Notes under the pieces: model-generated
What the model was told of the DNA's origin: nothing
The model's database searches: none
The model's input: only the letters and a program-made list of their open reading frames with translations
Assembly: GCA_015063165.1 (NCBI GenBank)
Contig: SUSZ01000026.1
Coordinates: forward strand, 1-36,749
Length of the DNA stretch: 36,749 nucleotides
From: Thermoplasmata archaeon
Lineage (GTDB): Archaea > Thermoplasmatota > Thermoplasmata > Methanomassiliicoccales > Methanomethylophilaceae
Direction of reading: 5' to 3'
In this document: piece by piece, positions 23,896 to 33,516 of the stretch
Numbering within the stretch: position 1 is the first letter of the stretch
Layout: each line of letters opens with the position of its first letter
Program-made: the position numbers and the translations under genes

Positions 23896-24708
23896 ATGAG
23901 ATTCGGTCCCGCAGGATACCCTTCGGCAGGCAAGAAGCCGGAAGGCGCTTTGGAATACACAAGGGGTCTAGGCCTCGACGCCCTCGAAGTGGAGTTCGTG
24001 CGCGGAGCCCGCATCAGCCCCGAGAGGGCGCAGGAGATCGGAGCCAAGGCGAAGGAGCTGGACATCAGGCTCAGCTGCCATGCCCCTTATTTCATCAGTT
24101 TCAACTCCGACAACCCCGAGACCAGGGCGAAGAGCATCGACTGGGTCACCAGCACCGCCAGGGCTGCTCATAACCTCGGGGCCTACATCATCGTCATCCA
24201 TGCGGCGTCGTATGGCAAATCGCCCGAGACCGCCCTGGATTCGGTCATAGAAGGCCTCTCCAAGTCCAAGGACATCCTCGACGACGAAGGCATCAAGGAC
24301 GTCATCCTCGGCGTCGAGACGATGGGGAAGCTCGGCCAGTTCGGGACACTGGAAGAGATAGGACAAGTCATGCAGAGCGTGGACGGCGTCCGTCCTGTTC
24401 TGGACGTCGCTCACGTGCACGCGAGAGGACACGGCTGGCTCAAGACGAAGGACGACATGCAGTCGCTGATAGACGAGTTCTTCCCCCTCTGCGGAGACAT
24501 AGCGCACTTCCATATCAGCTGCATCAAATACGGAGACAAGGGCGAGATATCCCACCTTCCGCTGGAAGCCAAGGATCCTGACCTCCAGATGCTGGCTGAC
24601 ATCCTGAACGATTCCAAGCAGGAATGCACGTTCATCTGCGAATCCCCTCTGATAGAGAAGGATGCGGTCGTATTCAGGGACATGTTCCCGGCCTTCCGCC
24701 AGTCCTGA
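23896..24708 (+). CDS. nfo: Endonuclease IV-like AP endonuclease (TIM barrel)
   Basis: The 270-aa protein has the AP endonuclease family 2 TIM-barrel pattern. Likely metal ligands occur in order in SCHAPYF, IVIHAAS, GVETMG, PVLDVAHVHARG (Asp and His), HFHIS and FICESPL (Glu), close to the set that binds the three zincs of endonuclease IV. This supports cleavage 5' of abasic sites in base-excision repair, complementing the OGG gene 3 kb away. Sugar isomerases share the fold, but the LDVAHVHARG and HFHIS motifs favour the nuclease. The start is fixed by a TATA box and by MRFGPAGYPS, a common N-terminus in archaeal members. Confidence 0.85.
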   Translation: MRFGPAGYPSAGKKPEGALEYTRGLGLDALEVEFVRGARISPERAQEIGAKAKELDIRLSCHAPYFISFNSDNPETRAKSIDWVTSTARAAHNLGAYIIVIHAASYGKSPETALDSVIEGLSKSKDILDDEGIKDVILGVETMGKLGQFGTLEEIGQVMQSVDGVRPVLDVAHVHARGHGWLKTKDDMQSLIDEFFPLCGDIAHFHISCIKYGDKGEISHLPLEAKDPDLQMLADILNDSKQECTFICESPLIEKDAVVFRDMFPAFRQS

Positions 24709-24791
24709 GCGGGGATTATGTTTCTGTTTTCGGATTATCCGGGCAGTTCGGGGTGCCTTCAATCGGTATGCTGGTGGTTTGACAGTTCGGG

Positions 24792-24902
24792 AAGTCCGTT
24801 AGATCGTATAATTATACAGAATACCGTCCGTTAAATTGCATTAAAGTGCAGAAAGCCGTCCGTTAAATTGTAAATAAATACAAGAAACCGTCCGTTAAAT
24901 TG
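24792..24902 (+). repeat. 32-bp-period iterons upstream of the second DUF4143 ATPase
   Basis: CCGTCCGTTAAATTG occurs exactly at 24824-24838, 24856-24870 and 24888-24902. A degenerate fourth copy (11 of 15 matches) occurs at 24792-24806. All start points are 32 bp apart. The 17-bp intervals are AT-rich and only loosely alike. The last copy ends 6 bp before the TATA box. About three helical turns between copies suggests cooperative protein binding on one face. Confidence 0.9.
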
Positions 24903-24907
24903 CCATA

Positions 24908-24918
24908 ACATAAATATC
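24908..24918 (+). promoter_or_regulatory. TATA box of the second DUF4143 ATPase
   Basis: ACATAAATATC is centred about 26 nt upstream of the ATG at 24939, immediately after the last iteron. Confidence 0.6.
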
Positions 24919-24938
24919 TCCAAAAACATCAAGTTCCG

Positions 24939-26318
24939 ATGCTTCAAAGAAAGGCGTATTCCAGGTTGAAGGACTGGAAGGAGAACGGGAGAAAACCGCT
25001 TCTGGTCTATGGACAGAGGCAAACCGGCAAGACATTCATCATCGAGAGCTTCGCTAAGGAGAACTATTCTGGATATGTCTATGCTGATCTCAGCAAGGAT
25101 TCCGAGTTTCGGTCGATCTTCGAGGACCATAGCCTTTCCATCGACAGCATTATGCTCTCTATTCGCACTCTGCGCTCTCTTGGATCCGCAGATCTGTCCG
25201 ATACGCTGTTCTTTTTCGATGAGATACAGGACTGCGATGCCGCCTTCTCAGCCCTGAAGCTTTTTGCATCGGATGGGAGATACAAGGTCATAGCCTCGGG
25301 CTCCATGTTAGGGATCAAGATCAACGGGAAAGAATCCAAGGAGAGGATGGGTGTTCTGGCCCCTATGGGTTATGTAGAGCCGTACGTCATGCGCTCCTTG
25401 GATTTCGAAGAGTTCCTGTGGTCGCAAGGAGTTCCAGACGAATCTATCGAAGAAGTACGCAGGTGCATAAAGGCTCGCTCTCCGATACCTGAAGCGATAC
25501 TCGGCAGGTTTTGCGATCTGTTTCGCAGGTATATGATAGTCGGAGGGATGCCAGCCGCTGTGGAGGCATACAATGGCAACCGCGAGACGTATGCTGAGGC
25601 AATGAAAGTTCAAGAGGGGATCCTGTCCTTGGTAGGGCATGACATCAACAGGTACAACTCCGGAACGGGCATCGTCAAAACGATGGAGTGCTTCGAATCC
25701 ATTCCAGGACAGCTTTCCAAGACCAACAAGCGCTTCCATTATTCGGAGGTAGGGAAGGATAAAGCCGGATCACGCAAGTCTGCCAGCGTCTACGGCGGGA
25801 ATCTTCTGTGGATAAAAAATGCGGGGTACGGCAATTTCGTCCATGGGTTGAACCAGATAAGCCTGCCTCTCGCTGGCCAGAGGAAACCGGACCTGTTCAA
25901 GGTCTATATGTCGGATACAGGACTCCTCACGTGCATGTACGGAGAGGGGGCGGCCATAGCCATCCATTCATCCGATTATGCCTATAATCTGGGGGCTCTT
26001 ACGGAGAATATCGTGGCGAACGGGCTGGTCAAGAGCGGTTTTGACGTGTTCTACTACCAGAAGAATAACGGCGACGGACGTATGGAGATAGATTTCGTCA
26101 TAGAGGTGCCCAGCGGTGCCATGGCGATAGAGGTCAAATCGGGAAAGAGGAGGGACTCGCCATCGATAGCCAAGGTCGGCGAAGTATTCAAGGTCAGCCA
26201 TAGAGTCAAACTGGAGAACAGCAACATCTTCGTGGATCGCGACGGGATCGTCCACATGCCGTTGTTCGCAGCCTCGTTCATGGATTCCTTCGAGGAGAAG
26301 CCCTCTTTTCTCAAGTGA
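24939..26318 (+). CDS. AAA_14/DUF4143 ATPase with PD-(D/E)XK-like C-terminus (copy 2)
   Basis: The 459-aa paralogue of the ATPase at 16329 is collinear throughout. It has P-loop GQRQTGKT (25-32), Walker B LFFFDEIQD (DEIQ 94-97), IASGSMLG, the MIVGGMPAAVEAY segment, LFKVYMSDTGLLTCM, and a C-terminal MEIDFVIEVPSGAMAIEVKSGK with the D...ExK pattern. Protein divergence is large, so this is an old duplication or a separate acquisition rather than a recent copy. It is monocistronic behind four iterons; tRNA-Thr follows 130 bp downstream. The function is undetermined. Confidence 0.88.
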   Translation: MLQRKAYSRLKDWKENGRKPLLVYGQRQTGKTFIIESFAKENYSGYVYADLSKDSEFRSIFEDHSLSIDSIMLSIRTLRSLGSADLSDTLFFFDEIQDCDAAFSALKLFASDGRYKVIASGSMLGIKINGKESKERMGVLAPMGYVEPYVMRSLDFEEFLWSQGVPDESIEEVRRCIKARSPIPEAILGRFCDLFRRYMIVGGMPAAVEAYNGNRETYAEAMKVQEGILSLVGHDINRYNSGTGIVKTMECFESIPGQLSKTNKRFHYSEVGKDKAGSRKSASVYGGNLLWIKNAGYGNFVHGLNQISLPLAGQRKPDLFKVYMSDTGLLTCMYGEGAAIAIHSSDYAYNLGALTENIVANGLVKSGFDVFYYQKNNGDGRMEIDFVIEVPSGAMAIEVKSGKRRDSPSIAKVGEVFKVSHRVKLENSNIFVDRDGIVHMPLFAASFMDSFEEKPSFLK

Positions 26319-26416
26319 ACTCGGCAGATCAGAGCGCATTCCTTTCCGAAAAAGGGTCTACGATGGAGATAAGGACACTACGTGTGTGATTATCGAATAA
26401 AACCCAGTGAGACATG

Positions 26417-26426
26417 TTTTAATATC
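26417..26426 (+). promoter_or_regulatory. Promoter box of tRNA-Thr
   Basis: TTTTAATATC is centred about 28 nt upstream of the first tRNA base. Confidence 0.6.
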
Positions 26427-26448
26427 ACGTTTCAATCCACCTAATCGC

Positions 26449-26523
26449 GCCACTGTGGCTTAGGGGTATAGCGGCGGTTTCGTAAACCGCAGGCCGGGGG
26501 TTCGATCCCCTCCAGTGGCTCCA
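26449..26523 (+). tRNA. tRNA-Thr (anticodon CGT), CCA encoded
   Basis: A full cloverleaf is present: acceptor 26449-26455 with 26513-26519, anticodon stem 26474-26478 with 26486-26490 around loop TTCGTAA, and T arm 26496-26500 with 26508-26512 around TTCGATC. Anticodon CGT (26481-26483) reads ACG. The discriminator at 26520 is T, as expected for archaeal threonine tRNAs, and CCA is genomically encoded at 26521-26523. No intron is seen. Confidence 0.95.
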
Positions 26524-26554
26524 CTTCTAACATAATTCGTCCTTGGACGACAGT

Positions 26555-26596
26555 CTACAAAAAATAAGCATAAGAGGGCTCCGGAGAGCGCCTCTT
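26555..26596 (-). terminator. Intrinsic-like terminator of thiC
   Basis: On the minus strand a hairpin (AAGAGG and GCTC arms, 26572-26596, with a one-base bulge) is followed by TTATTTTTTG, directly after the thiC stop. Confidence 0.65.
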
Positions 26597-26611
26597 CATG
26601 CAGTTGTGGTT

Positions 26612-27889
26612 TCAACTCTTCTTCATGTAGGTGTCGACGATCTTGATGGCGCAGATGTCTCCGCACATGGAGCAGCCCTCGCTCTCCTCGGTGCATCCGC
26701 GGCATCTGTACCTTCTGGCCTTCTCCTCGTCGATGCACGTTCCGAACATGGTGCTCCAGTCGAGGGCCTTCCTCGCCTTGGCCATCCTGCTGTCACGCTC
26801 CCTTCCGATGCCTCTGCAGAGGTCTCCGACATGGGCAGCGATCTTCGAGGCGATGACCCCTTCCTTGACGTCGTCGACGTCGGGCAGGGACAGGTGCTCG
26901 GCAGGCGTGAGGTAGCATAGGAAATCGGCTCCGTTCTGGGCTGCGACGGCCCCTCCGATGGCTCCGACGATGTGGTCGTATCCGGGAGCTATGTCGGTCA
27001 CAAGAGGTCCCAGGACGTAGAACGGGGCATTGTGGCACATCCTCTTCTCGAGCTGCATGTTCATGGCGACCTGGTCGAGGGGAACGTGCCCCGGACCCTC
27101 CACCATGCTCTGCACCCCTGCCGCTCTGGCCCTCTCCACGAGGTGTCCGAGGTTCATTAGCTCGGCGATCTGGGCCTGGTCGGAGGCGTCGTCTATGCAT
27201 CCAGGCCTGAATCCGTCCCCGAGGGACAGGGTGAACTCGTACTTGCGGGCGAGGTCCAGGAGGTAGTCGAAGTTCTTGTACAGGGGGTTCTCCTCGCCGT
27301 TGTGGAGAATCCATGCCGTGAGGAACGAGCCGCCTCTGGATACGACGTCGGTGGTCCTTCCGCTCTTGTTCAGCCATCCGACGCTCTCCTTGGTGATCCC
27401 GCAGTGGACGGTCATGAAGTCCATTCCGTCCTTCGCGTGCTTCTCGATGCCGTTGAAGATGTCGTCCTCGGTCATCTCGACGATGGCTTTCCTTCTGGCC
27501 GCGAGCACTCCAGTCTGGTATATCGGGACAGAACCCATCATGACGGGGCATTCCGAGAGGAGCTTCCTCCTGATCGCATCTATGTCTCCGCCGGTGCTGA
27601 GGTCCATGACGGCGTCAGCCTCGTACTTCATGGCGACCCTGAGCTTCTCGATCTCGGAGTCGAGGTCCACCATGTCGCGGGAGGTTCCGAGATTCACGTT
27701 GACCTTGACGGACAGACCCTCGCCTATCGCGGCGGGTTTGGCGTCGTGGATGGGGTTGTGGGGGGCGCAGATGCGTCCCGACGCTATTCCGTTCCTGATG
27801 AACTCCGCGCTGACTCCTTCATTCTCCGCAATCTTCTTCATCAGAGGCGTGACTTCGCCTCTGCGGGCCTCTTCCATGATGGTGCTCAT
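26612..27889 (-). CDS. thiC: Phosphomethylpyrimidine synthase ThiC
   Basis: The 425-aa radical-SAM enzyme converts aminoimidazole ribotide to hydroxymethylpyrimidine phosphate for thiamine. Family landmarks are GTSRD, DLSTGGD, PIYQTG, MTVHCGI, SRGGSFL, SLGDGFRPGC, EGPGHVPL, GYDHIVGAIGGA and FLCYLTPAEHL. The C-terminal cluster motif reads CSMCGDICAIK (CxxCxxxxC), the unusual ThiC radical-SAM site. Length matches the short archaeal/anaerobe ThiC form without the N-terminal extension. The ATG at 27889 follows a minus-strand TATA box by about 29 nt, leaving no room for a leader, and no TPP riboswitch is seen. A hairpin terminator follows the stop. Confidence 0.97.
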   Translation of the reverse strand: MSTIMEEARRGEVTPLMKKIAENEGVSAEFIRNGIASGRICAPHNPIHDAKPAAIGEGLSVKVNVNLGTSRDMVDLDSEIEKLRVAMKYEADAVMDLSTGGDIDAIRRKLLSECPVMMGSVPIYQTGVLAARRKAIVEMTEDDIFNGIEKHAKDGMDFMTVHCGITKESVGWLNKSGRTTDVVSRGGSFLTAWILHNGEENPLYKNFDYLLDLARKYEFTLSLGDGFRPGCIDDASDQAQIAELMNLGHLVERARAAGVQSMVEGPGHVPLDQVAMNMQLEKRMCHNAPFYVLGPLVTDIAPGYDHIVGAIGGAVAAQNGADFLCYLTPAEHLSLPDVDDVKEGVIASKIAAHVGDLCRGIGRERDSRMAKARKALDWSTMFGTCIDEEKARRYRCRGCTEESEGCSMCGDICAIKIVDTYMKKS

Positions 27890-27913
27890 TGGCCCTGCAT
27901 ATCCGTCTACCGT

Positions 27914-27922
27914 CTTAATAGG
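27914..27922 (-). promoter_or_regulatory. TATA box of thiC
   Basis: The minus-strand CCTATTAAG element is centred about 29 nt upstream of the thiC ATG and implies a leaderless mRNA. Confidence 0.55.
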
Positions 27923-28051
27923 TAATGTCGGTCGAGGGAACTTGGATGTATGATAACAAAAATAATGTGTTCCAGGCTGTCGTCTCCACGGCCGAGCGCG
28001 TTTTCCACGAATTATTCAAGCGATTTTCAAGAAATCTGCTCTCCCTATTAT

Positions 28052-28076
28052 TACGTGCGTGTGCGCGTGCGCGTAC
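28052..28076. promoter_or_regulatory. 25-bp alternating pyrimidine-purine (Z-DNA-type) tract before gyrBA
   Basis: Every step from 28052 to 28076 alternates pyrimidine and purine, mostly CG and TG, with no interruption. It abuts the TATA element of the gyrase operon, occupying the BRE/upstream region. Such tracts convert to Z-DNA under negative supercoiling. Confidence 0.85.
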
Positions 28077-28085
28077 TAATTAATA
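28077..28085 (+). promoter_or_regulatory. TATA box of gyrB-gyrA
   Basis: TAATTAATA is placed to start transcription near 28107, shortly before the ATG at 28114. An AGAGGAT element precedes the ATG. Confidence 0.55.
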
Positions 28086-28104
28086 GTATGGGAACTTAAG
28101 GTAA

Positions 28105-30024
<1,920 letters not shown>

Positions 30025-30028
30025 TAGT

Positions 30029-32581
30029 ATGGACGGAGAGAAGAAGATCATCATCCAGCCGGTCGAGAAGGAGATGCAGCGCTCCTACATCGACTATTCC
30101 ATGAGCGTCATCGTCGGGCGCGCCCTTCCGGACGTCCGCGATGGACTGAAGCCTGTCCACAGGAAGATCCTGTTCGCCATGGACAACCTCAGCCTGACCT
30201 ACAACCGTCCCCATAAGAAGTCCGCGACCGTGGTGGGAGAGGTCCTCGGTAAGTACCACCCGCACGGAGACACCGCGGCCTACGACACCATGGTCAGGAT
30301 GGCCCAGCCGTTCTCGCTCAGATACCCTCTGGTGGACGGACAGGGTAACTTCGGTTCGGTGGACGGGGACAGCGCGGCCGCGATGCGTTACACCGAAGCC
30401 AGGATGTCCAAGATGGCCAGCGACCTTCTCGCGGACATCGACAAGAACACCGTGGACATGGTCGACAACTTCGACGGATCGCTGAAGGAGCCCTCCGTCC
30501 TGCCTTCCAAGTTCCCCAACCTCCTGGTGAACGGATCCGACGGTATCGCTGTCGGAATGGCCACCAAGATGCCTCCGCACAACCTCAGGGAGGTCTGCGA
30601 CGCGATCTCTTACGTGATCGACCATCCCGACGCCATGCTCGACGACCTCATGGCGTACATCAAAGGTCCCGACTTCCCCACCGGAGGAACGATCTACGGC
30701 ATCGGAGGCATCCGCTCGGCATATGAGACGGGCCGCGGAAGGCTGAAGGTCAGGGCCAACACCCACATTGAGGAGACGAGCAGCGGAAAGGAGCGCATCA
30801 TCGTCGACGAGATCCCCTACCAGGTCAACAAGGCCCTGCTCATCGAGCAGATCGCCGACCGCGTCAAGAACAAGGAGATCGAGGGCATCACCGACCTCAG
30901 GGACGAGTCCGACAGGCACGGCATGCGCATAGTCATCGAGCTCCATAAGGACGCAATCTCCGCCGTGGTCCTCGAGAACCTGTTCAAGAAGACCAACATG
31001 GAGATCACCTACGGCATCATCAACATCGCTCTGGTCGACAACAGGCCTTCGGTGCTGTCCCTGAAGGAGCTCATCCTGCACTACATCGCGCACAGGAGGT
31101 CCGTCGTCTACCGCAGGACCGAGTACGACCTCGCGCAGGCCCAGAAGAGGTTCCACATCCTCGAGGGCCTCATGAAGGCCATCGGCATGCTCGACGAGAC
31201 CATCAAGCTCATCCGCGAGTCCGCCAGCGTCGAAGAGGCCAACGAGGGCCTCAGGAACCTCCTGGGTATCGACGAGGAGCAGGCCAAGGCGATCCTCGAC
31301 ATGAGGCTCCAGAAGCTGACCGGGCTCGAGCTGGACTCCATCCGCGACGAGTACAGGGCCCTGGAGATGACCATGGCCGACCTGAGGGACATCCTCGCCA
31401 ACGAGTCCAGGATCAACGCCATCATCCAGGCCGAGCTGAAGGAGATGAAGGACGCCTACGGCGACGACCGCCGCACCGTCATCGATCCCAACCCGCTCGA
31501 CAGCGACGAGGAGGACCTCATCCCCAAGCAGCGCGTGGTCATCACGCTCTCCCGTGACAGCTACATCAAGAGGATCCCGCTGAGCACCTACAGGCAGCAG
31601 GGACGCGGAGGCGTAGGTCTGACAGGAATGCAGACGAAGGAGGAGGACCACGTCGATTCGATGTTCGTCACCTGCTCCCACGACTACATCATGTTCATAA
31701 CCAACAAGGGACGCATCCATTGGCTCAAGGGATACAGGATCCCCGAGGGCAGCAGGCAGTCCAAGGGCAAGCCCATCGTGAACCTCCTGCCCGACCTCGA
31801 GGAGGACGAGTACGTGGTCAACACCGTGTGCACGCCGGACTTCCCCGACGACAAGTACATCGTGTTCTGCACGAAGAAGGGACGCGTCAAGAAGACCGCG
31901 ATGTCCGCATACAGCAATGTACGCTCCAAGGGAATCAAGGCTATCGTGCTGAGGACCGACGAGGATCCCGACGTGGACGACGACGAGCTAATCGAGGCCG
32001 GCATCGCCAGCCCCGGGGACGACGTCATCATGGCTTCCAAGCGCGGAAAGGCCATCAGGTTCTCCGAGGACGAGGCCCGTCCCATGGGAAGGACCGCCTC
32101 GGGGGTCATCGGAATGAGACTCGTGGACGACGACGAGGTCGTATCCATGGCGATCGTGAAGCCCGGAGACAAGCTCCTGACCGTGACGGAGAACGGATTC
32201 GGCAAGATAACCGACGTAGAGGCCTATTCCAAGCACCACCGCGGCGGGCAAGGTGTCATAACCATCATCTGCAACGAGCGCAACGGGAACGTCCTCAGCG
32301 TGAGGAAGGTGGTCCCCGGAGACCATCTGATGCTCACGTCGAAGTCCGGAAAGGTCCTCCGCATCGAGACCGACGCCATCCGCGAGACCGGGCGCAACGC
32401 CCAGGGAGTCAAGCTCATGGATATGAGGGACGACGACAAGGTGGTGGCAGTCCAGCCCATAATGGCAGAGCCCACCGACGACGAGGTCGAGGCTATAACC
32501 GAGGCCTTCTCCGAGGTCGGGGCCGACGTCCCCGAGGAGCCGGAAGGGGCCCCAGAGACCACGGAAGAGGATTCCGAATGA
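30029..32581 (+). CDS. gyrA: DNA gyrase subunit A
   Basis: The 850-aa breakage-reunion subunit starts its core with [33 protein letters not shown]. The DNA-cleaving tyrosine is in [11 protein letters not shown] (about residue 120). The C-terminal beta-pinwheel follows from about 500, with a GyrA-box variant QQGRGGVG (about 522), which marks gyrase rather than topoisomerase IV. The pinwheel blades and acidic tail ([15 protein letters not shown]) are complete. The ATG at 30029 is used; an in-frame ATG at 30017 overlapping the gyrB stop would add four residues. A strong hairpin and T-rich tract follow the stop. Confidence 0.97.
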   Translation: MDGEKKIIIQPVEKEMQRSYIDYSMSVIVGRALPDVRDGLKPVHRKILFAMDNLSLTYNRPHKKSATVVGEVLGKYHPHGDTAAYDTMVRMAQPFSLRYPLVDGQGNFGSVDGDSAAAMRYTEARMSKMASDLLADIDKNTVDMVDNFDGSLKEPSVLPSKFPNLLVNGSDGIAVGMATKMPPHNLREVCDAISYVIDHPDAMLDDLMAYIKGPDFPTGGTIYGIGGIRSAYETGRGRLKVRANTHIEETSSGKERIIVDEIPYQVNKALLIEQIADRVKNKEIEGITDLRDESDRHGMRIVIELHKDAISAVVLENLFKKTNMEITYGIINIALVDNRPSVLSLKELILHYIAHRRSVVYRRTEYDLAQAQKRFHILEGLMKAIGMLDETIKLIRESASVEEANEGLRNLLGIDEEQAKAILDMRLQKLTGLELDSIRDEYRALEMTMADLRDILANESRINAIIQAELKEMKDAYGDDRRTVIDPNPLDSDEEDLIPKQRVVITLSRDSYIKRIPLSTYRQQGRGGVGLTGMQTKEEDHVDSMFVTCSHDYIMFITNKGRIHWLKGYRIPEGSRQSKGKPIVNLLPDLEEDEYVVNTVCTPDFPDDKYIVFCTKKGRVKKTAMSAYSNVRSKGIKAIVLRTDEDPDVDDDELIEAGIASPGDDVIMASKRGKAIRFSEDEARPMGRTASGVIGMRLVDDDEVVSMAIVKPGDKLLTVTENGFGKITDVEAYSKHHRGGQGVITIICNERNGNVLSVRKVVPGDHLMLTSKSGKVLRIETDAIRETGRNAQGVKLMDMRDDDKVVAVQPIMAEPTDDEVEAITEAFSEVGADVPEEPEGAPETTEEDSE

Positions 32582-32586
32582 AACAC

Positions 32587-32645
32587 GCGGGAGGGCTCTC
32601 CCTCTCGCTATTTTAAATTATTTTTTAATTATTATTTTTAATTTT
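32587..32645 (+). terminator. gyrBA terminator
   Basis: A 9-bp GC-rich stem (32587-32595 with 32600-32608, loop CTCT) is followed by a long AT tract with TTTTTT and TTTTT runs. It ends the gyrase transcript and insulates the RNA candidates downstream. Confidence 0.7.
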
Positions 32646-32684
32646 CATTATATTTTAACATCAAATAAAACAAAAATCATTCAT

Positions 32685-32690
32685 TATAAA
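32685..32690 (+). promoter_or_regulatory. TATA box of RNA candidate 1
   Basis: TATAAA sits within TCATTATAAA, identical to the box of copy 2. It predicts a transcript start around 32710-32715, at the left edge of the conserved block. Confidence 0.6.
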
Positions 32691-32707
32691 CTCGGATCCT
32701 ATCGAGG

Positions 32708-32975
32708 AATCACCAGGAAGGAAGTCCGGTGCACAGGGCTTCCAGTGCTCCGGGCTCCGGTCCTGAGGATCTTTTGGAGGTGATACCACCCGAGAAGATG
32801 AGAAGGACCAGGAGCAAACTGGAAAACTCATCCTGGTCCTTGAGGCGGCTCGGCTCATGATCGAGCTGCTTAAGGCCGTCTTCCTTTGAGAAGGCGGACA
32901 AACCCCTTACGGTCGTCCTCGGACGGCCGGTCAAGGCTCGGGATGCCATTCTCGCTCGAAGTCTTAAAGGTATCC
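32708..32975 (+). ncRNA. Candidate structured RNA, copy 1
   Basis: This is the first of two nearly identical blocks in the 930-bp region after gyrA that has no recognisable protein gene. The core (32705-32933) differs from copy 2 at about a dozen positions; 32705-32799 is identical. Predicted hairpins on the plus strand are CCGGTGCAC/GTGCTCCGG with one U-U mismatch (32726-32753), AAGGACCAGGA/TCCTGGTCCTT (32803-32841), GCGGCTCG/CGAGCTGC (32845-32869), CCGTCTTC/GAAGGCGG (32877-32898) and GGTCGTC/GACGGCC with a CTCG tetraloop (32911-32928). Its own TATAAA box precedes it. The boundaries are approximate. A T-run near 33030 may end it. Antisense open frames exist but look incidental. Confidence 0.55.
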
Positions 32976-33084
32976 TTTCGGATTCGATCCTGTCGAAGAT
33001 TCGACTAACATAATTATACGATATAAATCGTTTTTATTTATAATAATGTTAAATTTAACATCAAAAGAAACATAATATAGTCAT

Positions 33085-33090
33085 TATAAA
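33085..33090 (+). promoter_or_regulatory. TATA box of RNA candidate 2
   Basis: TATAAA sits within TCATTATAAA, exactly 400 bp after the box of copy 1. Confidence 0.6.
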
Positions 33091-33107
33091 TCGGAATCCT
33101 ATCAAGG

Positions 33108-33375
33108 AATCACCAGGAAGGAAGTCCGGTGCACAGGGCTTCCAGTGCTCCGGGCTCCGGTCCTGAGGATCTTTTGGAGGTGATACCACCCGAGAAGATA
33201 AGAAGGACCAGGAGAAGACTGGAAAACTGACCCTGGTCCTTGAGGCGGCTCGGCTCATGATCGAGCTGCTTAAGGCCGTCTTCCTTTGAGAAGGCGGGCA
33301 AACCTATTACGGTCGTCCTTGGACGGCCGGTCAAAGTTTGTATATTCATCAGGGCTTGGTGACTTAAAAGTATCT
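33108..33375 (+). ncRNA. Candidate structured RNA, copy 2
   Basis: This copy is collinear with copy 1 at a fixed offset of 400 bp with no indels across the core. The same hairpins form. The tetraloop of the last hairpin changes from CTCG to CTTG while its stem is unchanged. One base pair at the tip of the AAGGACCAGG stem is lost (T to C at 33231). After 33334 the two copies diverge for about 25 nt, then share a CTTAAA-GTATC segment near 33363-33375. The variable 3' segment could be a target-recognition part. It ends before the promoter of the ABC importer; a TTTTTT run near 33450 is a possible terminator. Confidence 0.55.
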
Positions 33376-33478
33376 CCTGGAGTTCACTCATACTTTAAAC
33401 CGACTCATTCCCATGTTCGAACACTTTTCCCGTTTCTGTTCGATATCTTTTTTCGTAACCTGTCGCCCTTAAATACGT

Positions 33479-33516
33479 ATTAAAAATCGTTCAATCATTG
33501 GAACAAACCTCCAATG
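33479..33516 (+). promoter_or_regulatory. Promoter and inverted repeat at the start of the importer operon
   Basis: ATTAAAAA (33479-33486) gives TATA spacing to the ATG at 33514. CATTGGA (33496-33502) and TCCAATG (33510-33516) form a 7-bp perfect dyad with a 7-bp spacer over the start codon, a plausible repressor site or start-codon hairpin. Confidence 0.5.

Noticed and set aside
24792-24902. CRISPR-like regular spacing of repeats
   Set aside because: Repeats are only 15 bp with 17-bp AT-rich, partly similar intervals and end at a promoter. This fits iterons, not CRISPR.
26319-26523. Integration of the second ATPase at tRNA-Thr
   Set aside because: No duplicated tRNA end or integrase was found near the ATPase gene.
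32705-32935. RNase P RNA, from GGAAGTCCGG, GGAGCAA and GCTGCTTAAGG resemblances in the expected order
   Set aside because: The universal GAAAGUCC and ACAGAA elements and their P4 pairing are absent, the region expected to be invariant differs between the two copies, and two copies would be abnormal.
32705-32935. SRP RNA
   Set aside because: The conserved helix-8 sequence and its asymmetric loop are not present.
32710-33391. Antisense 79- and 93-aa open frames shared by both repeat copies
   Set aside because: Differences between copies hit first and second codon positions as often as third, there is no promoter or ribosome site on that strand, and other frames are equally open.
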